From: an uncultured Collinsella sp.
GTDB taxonomy: Bacteria; Actinomycetota; Coriobacteriia; Coriobacteriales; Coriobacteriaceae
Length of the DNA stretch: 64,000 nt
Assembly (NCBI GenBank): GCA_902467875.1
Contig: CABQWP010000003.1
Location: forward strand, 15,113 to 79,112
Reading direction: 5' to 3'
A program made the position numbers and the translations under genes. Shown here piece by piece: positions 24,752 to 33,490 of the stretch. The notes below the pieces were generated by a model, which saw only the letters and a program-made list of their open reading frames with translations, was not told the DNA's origin and did not search any database. Numbering within the stretch: position 1 is the stretch's first letter; every line of letters starts with the position of its first letter.

Positions 24752-25942
24752 TCATGAGGAGCGCGTTGTGCGGAAGGCTTTAAGCACAGCCGTTACGGGG
24801 CCAGGCTGGAAACGTCGGCGCACGTCATCGAGACGCTCGGGAATATCGATGTGCTGCGGGCAGTGACGTGCGCATTTACCGCACTTGACGCAATTGCTCA
24901 CCAGCTTGGGCTCGCTCGTGCGCACCGCGCTCGCCGTAAAGTATTGAGACAGCCCCGTAAACCAGCTGTGCGCGTAGCTCGCGTTGTAAGCGGCAAAGCA
25001 GCCGGGAATGTTAATACCCTTGGGACATGGCATGCAGTAGCCGCATCCCGTGCAGGGCACACGGTTCGATTTCTCAAACTCCATCAACACGCGCGCAATC
25101 GTGTCGAGCTGGTTGGCCGTCATCGAATTCGGCAACGCGAGGTCTGCCAGTGACGAATTCTCGTCCACTTGCGCGGTATCGGTCATACCAGAAAGCAACA
25201 TGGTCACCTGGGGATGATTCCACACCCACGAGAGCCCCCAAGCGGCAGGCGTATGCAAATGCCGATCGCATGCACCATCGAGAACAGCGCGCGCCCGCGG
25301 AGGCAATTTGCCTGCCAAGCGTCCGCCCAAAAGCGGCTCCATCACAAACACCGCGAGACCTCGCTCGGCGGCGGCCATGAGCCCCGCCGTTCCCGCCTGA
25401 TATCGCTCTCCAGCGTAGTTGTACTGGATCTGGCAAAAGTCCCACACATACGCATCGAGCATCGTGAGGAAGTCCGCCGCACTGCCGTGGTACGAAAAAC
25501 CGATCTGGCGAATGCGCCCCGAAGCCTTTTGGCGCGCAATCCAGTCCTCGATGCCCAACGCCACCACACGTTCCCACTGGGCGGGCGAGGTAATGTTGTG
25601 CATGAGGTAATAGTCGATATGGTCGGTCCGCAGGCGGCGCAATTGCTCATCGAAGAACCGGTCGAAATCCTCCGCACACTTGCACGAAGCATGCGGCAAC
25701 TTGGTCGCCAGCAACACCCGGTCACGCAGCCCCAATCGTTCAAGCGAAGCGCCCATGCACGCCTCGTTGCCGGGATAGAGATAGGCCGTGTCCAGGTAGT
25801 TAATCCCCTGCTCCACCGCACGGGAGATGATAGCGTCGGCGGTCTTCGCATCGGGGTGTCCCGGCGCACCGGGAAACCTCATGCAGCCCAGACCCAGAGC
25901 GGATATTCGGTTACCACTTTTGGGGTCAACACGGTATTGCAC
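24752..25942 (-). CDS. Aldo/keto reductase with C-terminal 2x[4Fe-4S] ferredoxin-like domain
   Basis: 396 residues. The TIM-barrel part (about 1-280) has LGLGCMRFPG, GINYLDTAYLYPGNE with Asp/Tyr, and a Lys/His pair (LATKLPH, YYLMHNI). The C-terminus carries CTGCGYCMPCPKGINIP and CVKCGKCARHCP, two iron-sulphur clusters, plus a helical linker. This family is common in anaerobic gut bacteria; substrates are generally unknown. I chose GTG 25942 because GGGAGGGG lies upstream and the protein then begins VQYRVDPKSGNRIS, the usual family start. An ATG 18 bases earlier has a poor site. Confidence 0.88.
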   Translation of the reverse strand: MQYRVDPKSGNRISALGLGCMRFPGAPGHPDAKTADAIISRAVEQGINYLDTAYLYPGNEACMGASLERLGLRDRVLLATKLPHASCKCAEDFDRFFDEQLRRLRTDHIDYYLMHNITSPAQWERVVALGIEDWIARQKASGRIRQIGFSYHGSAADFLTMLDAYVWDFCQIQYNYAGERYQAGTAGLMAAAERGLAVFVMEPLLGGRLAGKLPPRARAVLDGACDRHLHTPAAWGLSWVWNHPQVTMLLSGMTDTAQVDENSSLADLALPNSMTANQLDTIARVLMEFEKSNRVPCTGCGYCMPCPKGINIPGCFAAYNASYAHSWFTGLSQYFTASAVRTSEPKLVSNCVKCGKCARHCPQHIDIPERLDDVRRRFQPGPVTAVLKAFRTTRSS

Positions 25943-26267
25943 GGCCCCTCCCTTCGCCATCAGCGCCCCGGCAAGGCGAAACACAATGGTCACGCAGCCG
26001 AAACATCGTGGAATCGCAATCGAGAACGTATCGTAACGCAGCAGAAATCGAGCCGTCACGGCACCGCTTTAACATCAGCAAAAAGCCCGATGAAAGGAGC
26101 CGGGCATGACCACGCGCATGTCTTTGCGGTCTGCCCTGCAGCGTAGCGTCCAGGCAAACGTTTCTTTTTTATAACAGCCGCCCCGCGCACCCACCAATCA
26201 CCCTGGCAGCATACAATCCATCAGGCGCCCCTTACGCGGGCGCCTTTTACATGGGGAGATGATTCAC
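25943..26267 (+). other. Intergenic region with a possible small leader ORF upstream of panE
   Basis: No established gene. A 22-codon ORF (26106-26174, MTTRMSLRSALQRSVQANVS...) follows GAAAGGAG and is trailed by a T6 run near 26164. A weak hairpin (TGCCCTG and CAGGCA ends, about 26131-26156) precedes that run. A real terminator follows at 26224. The pattern could be a small RNA or a leader, but no promoter is clear. Confidence 0.3.
26224..26248 (+). terminator. Terminator hairpin just before panE-like gene
   Basis: GGCGCCC (26224-26230) and GGGCGCC (26238-26244), then TTTT. It ends any plus-strand RNA from 25.9-26.2 kb and could attenuate the downstream gene. Confidence 0.7.
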
Positions 26268-27182
26268 ATGCAGATCAACAAGGTCGCTTTTATCGGCAAG
26301 GGCGGCGTCGGCCTGCTCTACGGCAGCATGATTGCCAGGGCCCTCGACAATGACGCCGTCGAATACGTTATGGATGACACCCGTTTTGAGCGTCACGCGG
26401 GCGATGCGCTCACTGTCAACGGCAAGCCCTGCGATCTCACGTCCGTCCGCGCCAGCGAGGCGACGCCCGCCGATCTGGTCATCCTGACAGTCAAGACCAC
26501 CGGTCTCGACCAAGCACTCAAGACTATGGAGCGCGTCGTGGGACCCAACACGCTCATCGCCTCGCTATGCAACGGCATTACGAGCGAGCAAAAGATTGCC
26601 GAACGCTTTGGCTGGGAGCATACCGTTCTTGGTATCTGCCAGGGCATGGACGCCGTGTTCCTCAACGGCGCGCTCACCTTTACCAATGCGGGCGAGATCC
26701 GCTTTGGCGCGGCGGCCGGCACGGACCCCGCGACCGTCGCCGCTATCGACGAGCTCTATACGCGCTGCGGCATCGCCCATACCGTCGAGAGCGACATTGC
26801 GCACCGCATGTGGGCCAAACTCATGCTCAACGACGGCATCAACCAGACCTGCATGGCCTACGGCGGGACCTACGGAAGCGCCACGGAGCCGGGCTCCGAG
26901 CAGCGCCGCTGTTTTGTCTCCGCCATGCGCGAGACGCTTGCGGTTGCCAACGCCGAGGACGTTGAGCTGACCGAGGCAGATCTGACGCAAATGGTGCACC
27001 TCATCGAGGGAATCGACCCCGCCGGTATGCCCTCGATGGCTCAAGACCGCATCGCAAGGCGCAAAACCGAGGTTGATGAGTTCGCGGGCACCATCTGCCG
27101 CCTCGCAGCCAAACACGATATCCAGGCACCGCAAAACGAGTGGCTCTATCGGCGCATCCGCGATATCGAGAAAAGCTGGTAG
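26268..27182 (+). CDS. 2-dehydropantoate 2-reductase family protein (PanE/ApbA-like)
   Basis: 304 residues. The Rossmann loop is IGKGGVG (9-15). LVILTVKTTGLDQAL, LCNGITSEQKIAERFG and the C-terminal KLMLNDGINQTCMAYGGTYG match ketopantoate reductases, including the active-site lysine in WAKLMLN. PanE uses NADPH to make pantoate for coenzyme A, but many homologues reduce other 2-keto acids. ATG 26268 has GGGGAG nine bases upstream; an ATG at 26259 overlaps that site. A terminator sits immediately upstream and another downstream, so it is monocistronic. No panB or panC is present here to confirm the pathway. Confidence 0.82.
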   Translation: MQINKVAFIGKGGVGLLYGSMIARALDNDAVEYVMDDTRFERHAGDALTVNGKPCDLTSVRASEATPADLVILTVKTTGLDQALKTMERVVGPNTLIASLCNGITSEQKIAERFGWEHTVLGICQGMDAVFLNGALTFTNAGEIRFGAAAGTDPATVAAIDELYTRCGIAHTVESDIAHRMWAKLMLNDGINQTCMAYGGTYGSATEPGSEQRRCFVSAMRETLAVANAEDVELTEADLTQMVHLIEGIDPAGMPSMAQDRIARRKTEVDEFAGTICRLAAKHDIQAPQNEWLYRRIRDIEKSW

Positions 27183-27217
27183 CGCCGACGCGCCGCATTC
27201 AACAGCCTTAACAGCAA

Positions 27218-27250
27218 AACCGCCGCAAGGGAACCTTTCCCCTGCGGCGG
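27218..27250. terminator. Bidirectional terminator
   Basis: CCGCCGCAAGGG and its complement (27220-27250) enclose a few bases. TTTT follows on the minus strand. It serves the panE-like gene and the convergent small membrane protein gene. Confidence 0.75.
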
Positions 27251-27291
27251 CCTTCATCTTCGTCTATGACCGGCGGCCGATCTCACAACAG

Positions 27292-27498
27292 TTAGCGTTG
27301 CGACCCCGGCACCTCGTCCTCATCGTCGCGGCAAAGAACCACGCCTGCGCTTCCCAGCAGCGTGGCCGCGATCAGCGCGCCGACCACAATAGAGGCAGCC
27401 CCACAAGACCCCTGCACACCTGCGACGAGCGCGGCCGTAGGACCAAGGCAACCAAGCGTCAATGCAATGGCGGCAACGGCGATATCTCGAGCGTTCAC
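27292..27498 (-). CDS. Small membrane protein, hypothetical
   Basis: 68 residues with two hydrophobic segments (about 5-25 and 35-56) and an acidic Asp/Glu tail ending EDEVPGSQR. Gly/Ala-rich hydrophobic stretches (TAALVAGVQGS, VVGALIAATLLGSAGVVLC) suggest an Ala/Gly-type transmembrane hairpin. Start GTG 27498 has GGAGGA about 8 bases upstream. A terminator follows. No family is recognised. The coding claim rests on length, composition, ribosome site and clean flanks. Confidence 0.55.
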   Translation of the reverse strand: MNARDIAVAAIALTLGCLGPTAALVAGVQGSCGAASIVVGALIAATLLGSAGVVLCRDDEDEVPGSQR

Positions 27499-27615
27499 AA
27501 GACCACTTCCTCCACGAGAAAGACCTTATTTCTCATGAACTAGTGTGCCCCGCATCCATACGCCCAGCGTACCGCCACGGTAAGGGCTCTGTTAACTCGA
27601 ACGCACATAAAGAAC

Positions 27616-27655
27616 GGGCGGCTTTACGTTGCCTAAAAGCTCAGTAAAGACGCCC
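27616..27655 (-). terminator. Terminator-like hairpin after the secreted-protein gene
   Basis: GGGCG-CTTTAC (27616-27627) pairs with GTAAAG-CGCCC (27644-27655), with one G/A mismatch, around a 16-nt loop. It lies about 30 bases past the stop at 27688. Confidence 0.55.
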
Positions 27656-27687
27656 GCCCATCATGTGCCTATTTTGCTTATGGCAGA

Positions 27688-28461
27688 TTACCAACCGGTG
27701 TAGTAGTCGGTGGTTCCGGCAGCGCAGCCGGAGTCATAGACCTTGCAATCACCCTTGGAGCCCGTAAAGGTCGAGCCCTGGGCCATATCGCCCGCGGCAA
27801 CAACGTAATAGCCATCGGAATCGCGCCAGAAGCCCTCAGAATCCTGAGTCCATTCGCCCGTGCGATAGTGATAAAGCACATTGCTGCTGTAATAGGTCTC
27901 GCGGCGCCCGTTGTAGTTATTGACACCCGCAGAGCGCGTCAGGCCCGATCCGTTCGCGTAGGACGCGGCAGACGCGTAGGACGGAGTGTAACCGGCGTTG
28001 TAGTACGAAGCCTGGGCGACCTCGGCAGCCTCCGCCTCGGCGGCAGCCTCGAGCGCTTCGCGCTTGGCATCCTCAAGCGCAGTGCGCAGCTCATCGAGCT
28101 CGGTCGACTTGGCGTCGACCTCCCTCATCGTCAACAGGCTACCCGCACTGTCGATACAGCCCTGCAGCACAGCGCGCTCGTCATCGGTGGCATAGTCGCC
28201 ATACATATTCATGATGATCTGAGCGCGCATCTCCAGGGAATCGCGCTTGGCCTCCATCGAGGCGTTCCACTCCTGCATGGAACCATAACCATCGCCGCGA
28301 TAGTCAACGGGCTGTACCAGCGTCGTCTCGGACGGCGTAGATCCAACCGTATCGGACAATGTTGCGGCGTGGGCATCAGTTGTACCGGCGCCCGCCAAAA
28401 GTGCCACGGTCAGAGCGGCGGAAAGGGCGGCGGCTTTCGGTTTTCGTGAATCGATCCTCAT
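27688..28461 (-). CDS. Secreted coiled-coil protein with conserved C-terminal extracellular domain
   Basis: 257 residues. A signal peptide (RKPKAAALSAALTVALLAGAG, cleavage after AHA, about residue 32) precedes a helical coiled coil (about 70-150, Glu/Ala/Lys-rich) and a Tyr/Ser-rich linker. The C-terminal domain (about 195-257) has GFWRDSDGYYVVAAGDMAQG, CKVYDSGC and TDYYTGW. The two cysteines could form a disulphide. The end resembles the beta-barrel terminus of 3D/DPBB-type cell-wall enzymes, but the Asp triad cannot be confirmed. It may bind or process peptidoglycan. ATG 28461 has CGGAGG 11 bases upstream. Confidence 0.72.
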   Translation of the reverse strand: MRIDSRKPKAAALSAALTVALLAGAGTTDAHAATLSDTVGSTPSETTLVQPVDYRGDGYGSMQEWNASMEAKRDSLEMRAQIIMNMYGDYATDDERAVLQGCIDSAGSLLTMREVDAKSTELDELRTALEDAKREALEAAAEAEAAEVAQASYYNAGYTPSYASAASYANGSGLTRSAGVNNYNGRRETYYSSNVLYHYRTGEWTQDSEGFWRDSDGYYVVAAGDMAQGSTFTGSKGDCKVYDSGCAAGTTDYYTGW

Positions 28462-28617
28462 GTAGCTGGAAACCTCCGTAGTGCGTTTTTGCTGCGTGTG
28501 ATTCGATCGCGCTGCATAGTACCCCGAGCAAATCGCGACCTGCGGTTTTACTCAAAAGTCGCACGTCAATTGCGTAAAACTCACATCCTCTCAACAGGAG
28601 TTTTCCACAACTCGAAT
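28462..28617. other. Upstream region of the secreted-protein gene
   Basis: No gene. An inverted repeat AAAACTC (from 28576) and GAGTTTT (to 28604) lies in the middle. The rest, up to the hairpin at 28618, shows no clear promoter. Confidence 0.4.
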
Positions 28618-28661
28618 GCATAAAGCGTGTCAAAAACCCTGTTTTTGCACCCGCTCTATGC
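28618..28661. repeat. Near-perfect 20-bp hairpin
   Basis: GCATAAAGCG... (from 28618) pairs with ...CGCTCTATGC (to 28661), with two mismatches and a bulge, around a 3-nt CCT loop. It abuts the metY terminator and may be a miniature palindromic element. Confidence 0.5.
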
Positions 28662-28702
28662 AAAAAAGGCGCCTGTGCAACCATTGTTCGCACAGGCGCC
28701 TT
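28662..28702 (-). terminator. Rho-independent terminator of metY
   Basis: AAGGCGCCTGTGC (28666-28678) and GCACAGGCGCCTT (28690-28702) form a 13-bp perfect stem. On the minus strand a T6 run follows. Confidence 0.9.
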
Positions 28703-28762
28703 GAGCAGGCATTTTATGCAGTTATACCTATCGAGTCGCAAGGGGTCCTTGCACAAGTCGCC

Positions 28763-30073
28763 TTACTCGTCCAGCGCGGCGAAGGCCTGCTTCAGATCCC
28801 AAATGATATCCTCGGCGTTCTCGGTACCGATGGAAAGACGGATCGTGGAGGGCGTGATGTTCTGCTCGGCGAGCTCCTCGGCAGAGAGCTGGGAGTGCGT
28901 GGTGGTAGCCGGGTGCACGACGAGCGACTTGACGTCGGCCACGTTGGCGAGCAGCGAGAAGACCTGCAGATGATCGATGAACTTCCAAGCTGCCTCCTGG
29001 CCACCCTTAATCTCAAAGGTAAAGATCGAGGCACCGCCGTTGGGGAAGTACTTCTGATAGAGCTCGTGATCGGGGTGCTCAGACAGGCTCGGGTGGTTCA
29101 CCTTGGCGACATGGCAATCACCAGCCAGGAACTCAACGACCTTCTTGGTGTTCTCGACATGACGGTCAACGCGCAGCGACAGAGTCTCGGTGCCCTGGAG
29201 CAGGATCCAAGCGTTGAACGGGCTAATGCAGGCGCCCTCGTCACGCAGCAGGATGGCGCGGACATAGGTTGCGAAGGCGGCGGGACCGGCAGCCTCGGCA
29301 AACGAGACGCCATGGTAGGAGGGGTTGGGCTCGGCGATCTGCGCATACTTGCCGCTCGCCTTCCAATCGAAGTTACCGCCGTCGACGATCACACCGCCCA
29401 ACGAAGTGCCGTGCCCGCCGATGAACTTGGTTGCGGAGTGGACAACGATGTCGGCACCATGCTCCAGCGGACGGAACAGATACGGGGTGCCGAAGGTGTT
29501 GTCGACGACAACCGGCAGACCGTGCTTCTTGGCGATCTCGGAGATGGCGTCGATGTTGGGGATGTCGGAGTTGGGGTTGCCGAGCGTCTCGAGATAGATG
29601 ACCGTGGTGTTGTCCTTGATGGCACCCTCGACCTCTTCCAGGTTATGGGCATCGACAAAGGCGGTCTCGACGCCAAACTGGGAGAGCGTATGCTCCAGCA
29701 GGTTGTAGGAGCCACCGTAGATGGTCTTCTGAGCCACCACGTGGTCACCGGCCTGGGCAAGAGCCTGCAGGGTATAGGTGATGGCAGCAGCACCGGAGGC
29801 GACGGCGAGACCCGCCACGCCACCCTCGAGTGCGGCGATACGATCCTCGAAGACGCCCTGGGTGGAGTTGGTCAGACGGCCGTAGATGTTACCGGCGTCG
29901 GCAAGACCAAAGCGGTCGGCGGCGTGCTGGGAGTTGCGGAACACATAGCTCGTGGTCTGGTAGATAGGCACGGCGCGGGAGTCGGATGCGGGATCGGCGC
30001 TCTCCTGGCCAACGTGAAGCTGCAGGGTATCGAAACCAAAAGTGTGCTCGGGGTTGTTGATGAACTGGTTCAT
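28763..30073 (-). CDS. metY: O-acetylhomoserine sulfhydrylase (aminocarboxypropyltransferase)
   Basis: 436 residues, typical of MetY rather than shorter MetB/MetC. It makes homocysteine from O-acetylhomoserine and sulphide with pyridoxal phosphate. GFDTLQLHVGQ at the start, YGRLTNSTQGVFEDRIAALEGG and the PLP lysine Lys216 in VVHSATKFIGGHGTSLGG are diagnostic; GNPNSDIPNID and DNTFGTPYLF also match. ATG 30073 has AAGGAG. A Cys-containing leader peptide (30136-30189) precedes it, and a LysR gene is divergently placed, so it is likely controlled by sulphur-amino-acid supply. A strong terminator follows. Confidence 0.93.
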   Translation of the reverse strand: MNQFINNPEHTFGFDTLQLHVGQESADPASDSRAVPIYQTTSYVFRNSQHAADRFGLADAGNIYGRLTNSTQGVFEDRIAALEGGVAGLAVASGAAAITYTLQALAQAGDHVVAQKTIYGGSYNLLEHTLSQFGVETAFVDAHNLEEVEGAIKDNTTVIYLETLGNPNSDIPNIDAISEIAKKHGLPVVVDNTFGTPYLFRPLEHGADIVVHSATKFIGGHGTSLGGVIVDGGNFDWKASGKYAQIAEPNPSYHGVSFAEAAGPAAFATYVRAILLRDEGACISPFNAWILLQGTETLSLRVDRHVENTKKVVEFLAGDCHVAKVNHPSLSEHPDHELYQKYFPNGGASIFTFEIKGGQEAAWKFIDHLQVFSLLANVADVKSLVVHPATTTHSQLSAEELAEQNITPSTIRLSIGTENAEDIIWDLKQAFAALDE

Positions 30074-30135
30074 GATGATCTCCTTGATCGAACAAAAGTA
30101 AATAAATAAGAGAGAAGTAAGTCGCTGTCTCCTGA

Positions 30136-30189
30136 TCACGCCGACGGGCGCAAACAGGAGCCCGGCATTCGCCTTGGTAAGCAATTCAT
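30136..30189 (-). CDS. Leader peptide of metY, contains Cys and Met
   Basis: A 17-codon ORF reading MNCLPRRMPGSCLRPSA. Its ATG at 30189 has an exceptionally strong AAAGGAGG seven bases upstream, better than that of metY itself, and it lies wholly in the metY leader. It carries two cysteines and two methionines. Downstream, CTCCTG and CAGGAG arms, and an alternative GCCGGGC/GCCCGTCGGC pairing, could switch with ribosome position. This resembles amino-acid-sensing leader peptides of sulphur genes. No T-run terminator follows, so control may act on translation. The peptide's function is inference. Confidence 0.55.
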   Translation of the reverse strand: MNCLPRRMPGSCLRPSA

Positions 30190-30304
30190 ATGCGGGCCTC
30201 CTTTCGCATCCCGGTTCAGTGGTCGGTTTAATTACCTACCGCCTTTGTGTGTTTTGAATAGTACGAGCATTGTTTCGCTCGGTCAATCACTTAAAAGCGC
30301 TAAC

Positions 30305-30329
30305 TTGTTATCGGTTTTATAGATAGCAA
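30305..30329. promoter_or_regulatory. Candidate LysR site upstream of the regulator gene
   Basis: TTGTTATC (30305-30312) and GATAGCAA (30322-30329) form an 8-bp inverted repeat with one mismatch and 9-bp spacer, containing a LysR-type T-N11-A arrangement. It lies between the divergent metY and LysR genes, just upstream of the latter. Confidence 0.45.
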
Positions 30330-30346
30330 TCGAAAGGATGGCATCG

Positions 30347-31285
30347 ATGACCCTTCAGCAGCTTCGTTTTCTGATTGCCGTGGCAGAGTCCGGTTCAATC
30401 AACGCCGCAGCTCAGCGCCTCTATACCGCTCAGTCCAACATCTCAAACGCCGTCAAAAGCCTGGAGCAGGAACTCCACCTGGAGATCTTTACGCGCTCCA
30501 GCCGCGGTGTCACGCTCACCAACGACGGCACCGAGCTTTTGGGCTATGCGCGCCAGGTCGTAGAGCAGGCCGATATGCTCGAGGCCCGCTACGAGGACGG
30601 CGGCACCCCGCAAGCCCGCCTCGCCATTTCCGCCCAGCATTACGCCTTTTCGGTCGAGGCCTTCGTCAACGTCGTCGAGCGCTGCCGGGACGACAAGTTC
30701 GAGTTCATCATGCGCGAGACCACCACGTCGCAGATCATCGATGACGTCCGCGCGTTTCGCAGCGACATCGGCATCCTGTATCTGGACGACTTTAACGCCC
30801 GCGTTCTGCAGAAGGCCTTCGCCGATGCCCGCGCAAGCTTCCATCCCCTCTTCGACGCGACGGTCCACGTCTTCGTTAGCGAGCGCCACCCGCTCGCACG
30901 CCGCCCCCAGCTGTCCCTTGCCGACCTTACACCCTATACGCGCTACAGCTTTGAGCAAGGCACCTCGAACTCCTTCTATTACGCCGAGGAACCGTTTAGC
31001 TATATTCCCTGCAACCGCAATATCCGCGTATCCGACCGCGGGACGCTCACCAACCTGCTTATCACCTCGAACGGCTATGCGCTGTCGACCGGCGTACTCT
31101 CCAGCGAAATGCAGTGGGGCATGGCCTCGATCCCCCTGGCAGACGCCCCGACGATGCATGTGGGCTACATCATGCATGACGACCGCAAGCCCTCTCCCCT
31201 CTTGCAGCAATACCTCGACGAGCTCAACCGCATCATCCATGCCAACCAACTGTCGGAAGACGGGGTAGAAATCGTAGATTGCTAG
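30347..31285 (+). CDS. LysR-family regulator, divergent from metY
   Basis: 312 residues. The N-terminal helix-turn-helix is MTLQQLRFLIAVAESGSINAAAQRLYTAQSNISNAVKSLEQEL, followed by RGVTLTNDG. The effector domain from about 90 has the periplasmic-binding fold. ATG 30347 has AAAGG; an ATG nine bases earlier overlaps that site. LysR regulators are usually transcribed away from what they control, so metY is the obvious target and a sulphur-metabolite (for example O-acetylserine-type) effector is plausible. The ligand cannot be read from sequence. Confidence 0.9.
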   Translation: MTLQQLRFLIAVAESGSINAAAQRLYTAQSNISNAVKSLEQELHLEIFTRSSRGVTLTNDGTELLGYARQVVEQADMLEARYEDGGTPQARLAISAQHYAFSVEAFVNVVERCRDDKFEFIMRETTTSQIIDDVRAFRSDIGILYLDDFNARVLQKAFADARASFHPLFDATVHVFVSERHPLARRPQLSLADLTPYTRYSFEQGTSNSFYYAEEPFSYIPCNRNIRVSDRGTLTNLLITSNGYALSTGVLSSEMQWGMASIPLADAPTMHVGYIMHDDRKPSPLLQQYLDELNRIIHANQLSEDGVEIVDC

Positions 31286-31348
31286 CCCCCGGCGGGCATG
31301 GCGCTACAATGGTCACTCACGCGAAACGTACCCAACGAAAGGAACCAT

Positions 31349-31834
31349 GTGAAGGTCATCATCTATACCGACGGCTCGGCCCGATCAAATCCGGGACGCG
31401 GCGGCTACGGCGCCGTGCTCAAATACACCAACCCCGCCGGCAAGACCTTCACCTCTGAGCTTTCGCGCGGCTACGCCAAGACCACCAACAACCGCATGGA
31501 GCTCATGGCCGTTATCGTGGCACTCGAGGCGCTCAACCGCCCCTGCGACGTCGAAGTCCATTCCGATTCGCAGTACGTCGTTAACGCCTTCAACAAGCAC
31601 TGGATTGACGGATGGAAAAAACGCGGCTGGAAGACCGCCAACAAGCAGCCCGTCAAGAACCGCGATCTGTGGGAGCGCCTACTCACCGCAAAGAGCAAGC
31701 ACAAGGTTGAGTTCATCTGGGTTAAGGGTCACGCCGGCCATGAGCTCAACGAGCGCTGCGACGAGCTCGCCACCACGGCGGCCGACGGCAGCAACCTCGA
31801 TATCGACACCGGCTTTAACGAGAGCGACCTGTAA
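31349..31834 (+). CDS. rnhA: Ribonuclease HI
   Basis: 161 residues. It degrades the RNA strand of RNA-DNA hybrids. Catalytic acids are Asp8 in YTDGS, Glu51 in NRMELMAV, Asp73 in HSDSQYV and Asp138 in [23 protein letters not shown] holds the conserved His. The basic handle ([17 protein letters not shown]) is present. Start GTG 31349 has AAAGGA upstream; an upstream in-frame start at 31298 would extend into the intergenic region. It stands alone. Confidence 0.95.
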   Translation: MKVIIYTDGSARSNPGRGGYGAVLKYTNPAGKTFTSELSRGYAKTTNNRMELMAVIVALEALNRPCDVEVHSDSQYVVNAFNKHWIDGWKKRGWKTANKQPVKNRDLWERLLTAKSKHKVEFIWVKGHAGHELNERCDELATTAADGSNLDIDTGFNESDL

Positions 31835-31909
31835 CGGCGTTTTCGTACGCTATTTCCTGCCCCTTCGCGCTACACTCATCCTGTAAACCGAACGGCACGA
31901 GGGGGATAC

Positions 31910-33016
31910 ATGCTGCGTATAGCGACCATCGGCACATCCATGATTACCGACGACTTTATCCAGGTCGTCAACGCCAACGACCAAGCCGCGTTTGTGGGCA
32001 CGCTCTCGCGCGATGCCAATCGCGGTGCTGCCTTTACCGCCGAGCGCGGTGGCGAGCGAAACTTTACTTCACTCGATGAGCTCGCGGCAGCCGCCGACCT
32101 CGGCGCCGTCTATATCGGCAGCCCCAACGCACTTCACTACGAGCAGGCCCTTGCCTGCATCGCCGGTGGCAAGCACGTCATCGTCGAGAAGCCCTTCTGC
32201 GCCACCGAGGCGCAAGCGCTGGAAGTCTTCCGCGCTGCCGAGGCAGCAGGTGTCGTGGCCCTCGAGGCCATGCGTCCCCTCCACGATCCCGCCTTCCACG
32301 CCATCGAGGACGCCCTGGGTGAGATCGCCCCCATCCGCCGCGCCTCATTGCGCTTTGGAAAATATTCCTCGCGCTACAACGAGATTCTCGCGGGACGCGC
32401 CACCAATATCTTCGACTGCAATATGGCCTCGGGTTCCCTCATGGATATTGGCGTCTACACCGTCGAGCCCATGGTCGAGATTTTCGGCATGCCCTCCGGC
32501 CTTACGAGCATGACCACCCTGCTCGATCCCACCACGCGACAGCTCACGCACGGCCCCATCGACGGCTGCGGTTCCATCCTCGCCAGCTACGGCGGTGGCC
32601 GTATCTCCGTCGAGCTCGCGCACTCCAAAATTACGAATGACCTGCTGCCCTCGCAGATCGAAGGCGAGCGTGGCACTATCCAGATCGACCATCTGTCCAC
32701 GCCCCGCAACGTCCGCATCGACTATCGCGGCGACGTCGTACGCGGCTCGGCGACCGAGGCGCCGCGCGAACAGGGCGACAACGGCCGCGTGCTCGACCTG
32801 CCCAAATCGAGCAACACTATGGAATACGAACTCACAGACTTCATCACCGCCATCGGCGGCATCGATAACGTCAAGGAAGAGATTTGGGAGACCCCGGCGG
32901 GACGCCACGAGCTTGGCCACTACCGCGATGTCACACTCGTCTCACTACGCATCATGGATGCCGTGCGCCAGCAGGCCGGCATTACCTTCCCGGCCGACGC
33001 AGGCAAGCAGGCATAG
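31910..33016 (+). CDS. Gfo/Idh/MocA-family oxidoreductase
   Basis: 368 residues. LRIATIGTSMITDDF begins the Rossmann fold; GSPNALHYEQALACIAGGKHVIVEKPFC holds the EKP motif; NMASGSLMDIGVYTVEPM is the substrate-domain DxGxY segment. It uses NAD(P) on an unidentified sugar or polyol. GGGGG lies upstream of ATG 31910. Two bases after its stop comes the acylphosphatase gene, so the pair is coupled. It is not close to the other Gfo/Idh protein in the window (23641-24660). Confidence 0.85.
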   Translation: MLRIATIGTSMITDDFIQVVNANDQAAFVGTLSRDANRGAAFTAERGGERNFTSLDELAAAADLGAVYIGSPNALHYEQALACIAGGKHVIVEKPFCATEAQALEVFRAAEAAGVVALEAMRPLHDPAFHAIEDALGEIAPIRRASLRFGKYSSRYNEILAGRATNIFDCNMASGSLMDIGVYTVEPMVEIFGMPSGLTSMTTLLDPTTRQLTHGPIDGCGSILASYGGGRISVELAHSKITNDLLPSQIEGERGTIQIDHLSTPRNVRIDYRGDVVRGSATEAPREQGDNGRVLDLPKSSNTMEYELTDFITAIGGIDNVKEEIWETPAGRHELGHYRDVTLVSLRIMDAVRQQAGITFPADAGKQA

Positions 33017-33018
33017 CG

Positions 33019-33429
33019 ATGGGCCTCTTCGATACGTTCTTCTCCAGCGTCACCGGCGGCAGTCGAGAGCCTCAAAAACCATCAAACGTCGAGCTCGAGC
33101 TGCGCCGCAGGCTTACTGTGCTCGCAAGCGACGAGGCCACTCAAGACACTCCCCTGCGCTATTTCCTGCGCTGGGAGGGGCAAGTCCAAGGCGTTGGTTT
33201 TCGCTTTACCAACACCAACCTCGCGCAGGCACGCGCACTCACCGGCTGGGTGCGTAACATGGAAGACGGCTCAGTCGAGATGGAGATACAGGGAGCTCCG
33301 GCAAATATCCTATCTCATCTCGAGGCGCTTCATGCCTCCTACGAGCGCATGGGAACGCGTTTTCGCCTCATAGACGCTCAGGCCCGAGCCCCACTTGCCA
33401 ATGAAGACGGTTTCAGTCCTCATTATTAG
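33019..33429 (+). CDS. Acylphosphatase with N-terminal extension
   Basis: 136 residues. The C-terminal 90 are acylphosphatase: YFLRWEGQVQGVGFRF with catalytic Arg62, and GWVRNMEDGSVEMEIQG with Asn80. It hydrolyses acyl phosphates. The first about 47 residues are not part of the family and start MGLFDTFFSSVTGGSREPQK. No strong ribosome site precedes ATG 33019, but it starts two bases after the upstream stop, consistent with translational coupling. The extension could hold a partner or simply be a tail. Confidence 0.85.
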   Translation: MGLFDTFFSSVTGGSREPQKPSNVELELRRRLTVLASDEATQDTPLRYFLRWEGQVQGVGFRFTNTNLAQARALTGWVRNMEDGSVEMEIQGAPANILSHLEALHASYERMGTRFRLIDAQARAPLANEDGFSPHY

Positions 33430-33490
33430 TATTGTGTGCTAAATACGGTATCATTTACCTACGACCGTTGATAGAAAAGAGGCGAGGCGC

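Noticed and set aside
26106..26174. 22-codon ORF before panE as a firm gene
   Set aside because: The ribosome site is good but there is no promoter and no conserved feature, so it is only noted in the intergenic entry.
30074..30230. SAM riboswitch or T-box upstream of metY
   Set aside because: No SAM-I core or T-box motif was found; a translated leader peptide explains the region better.
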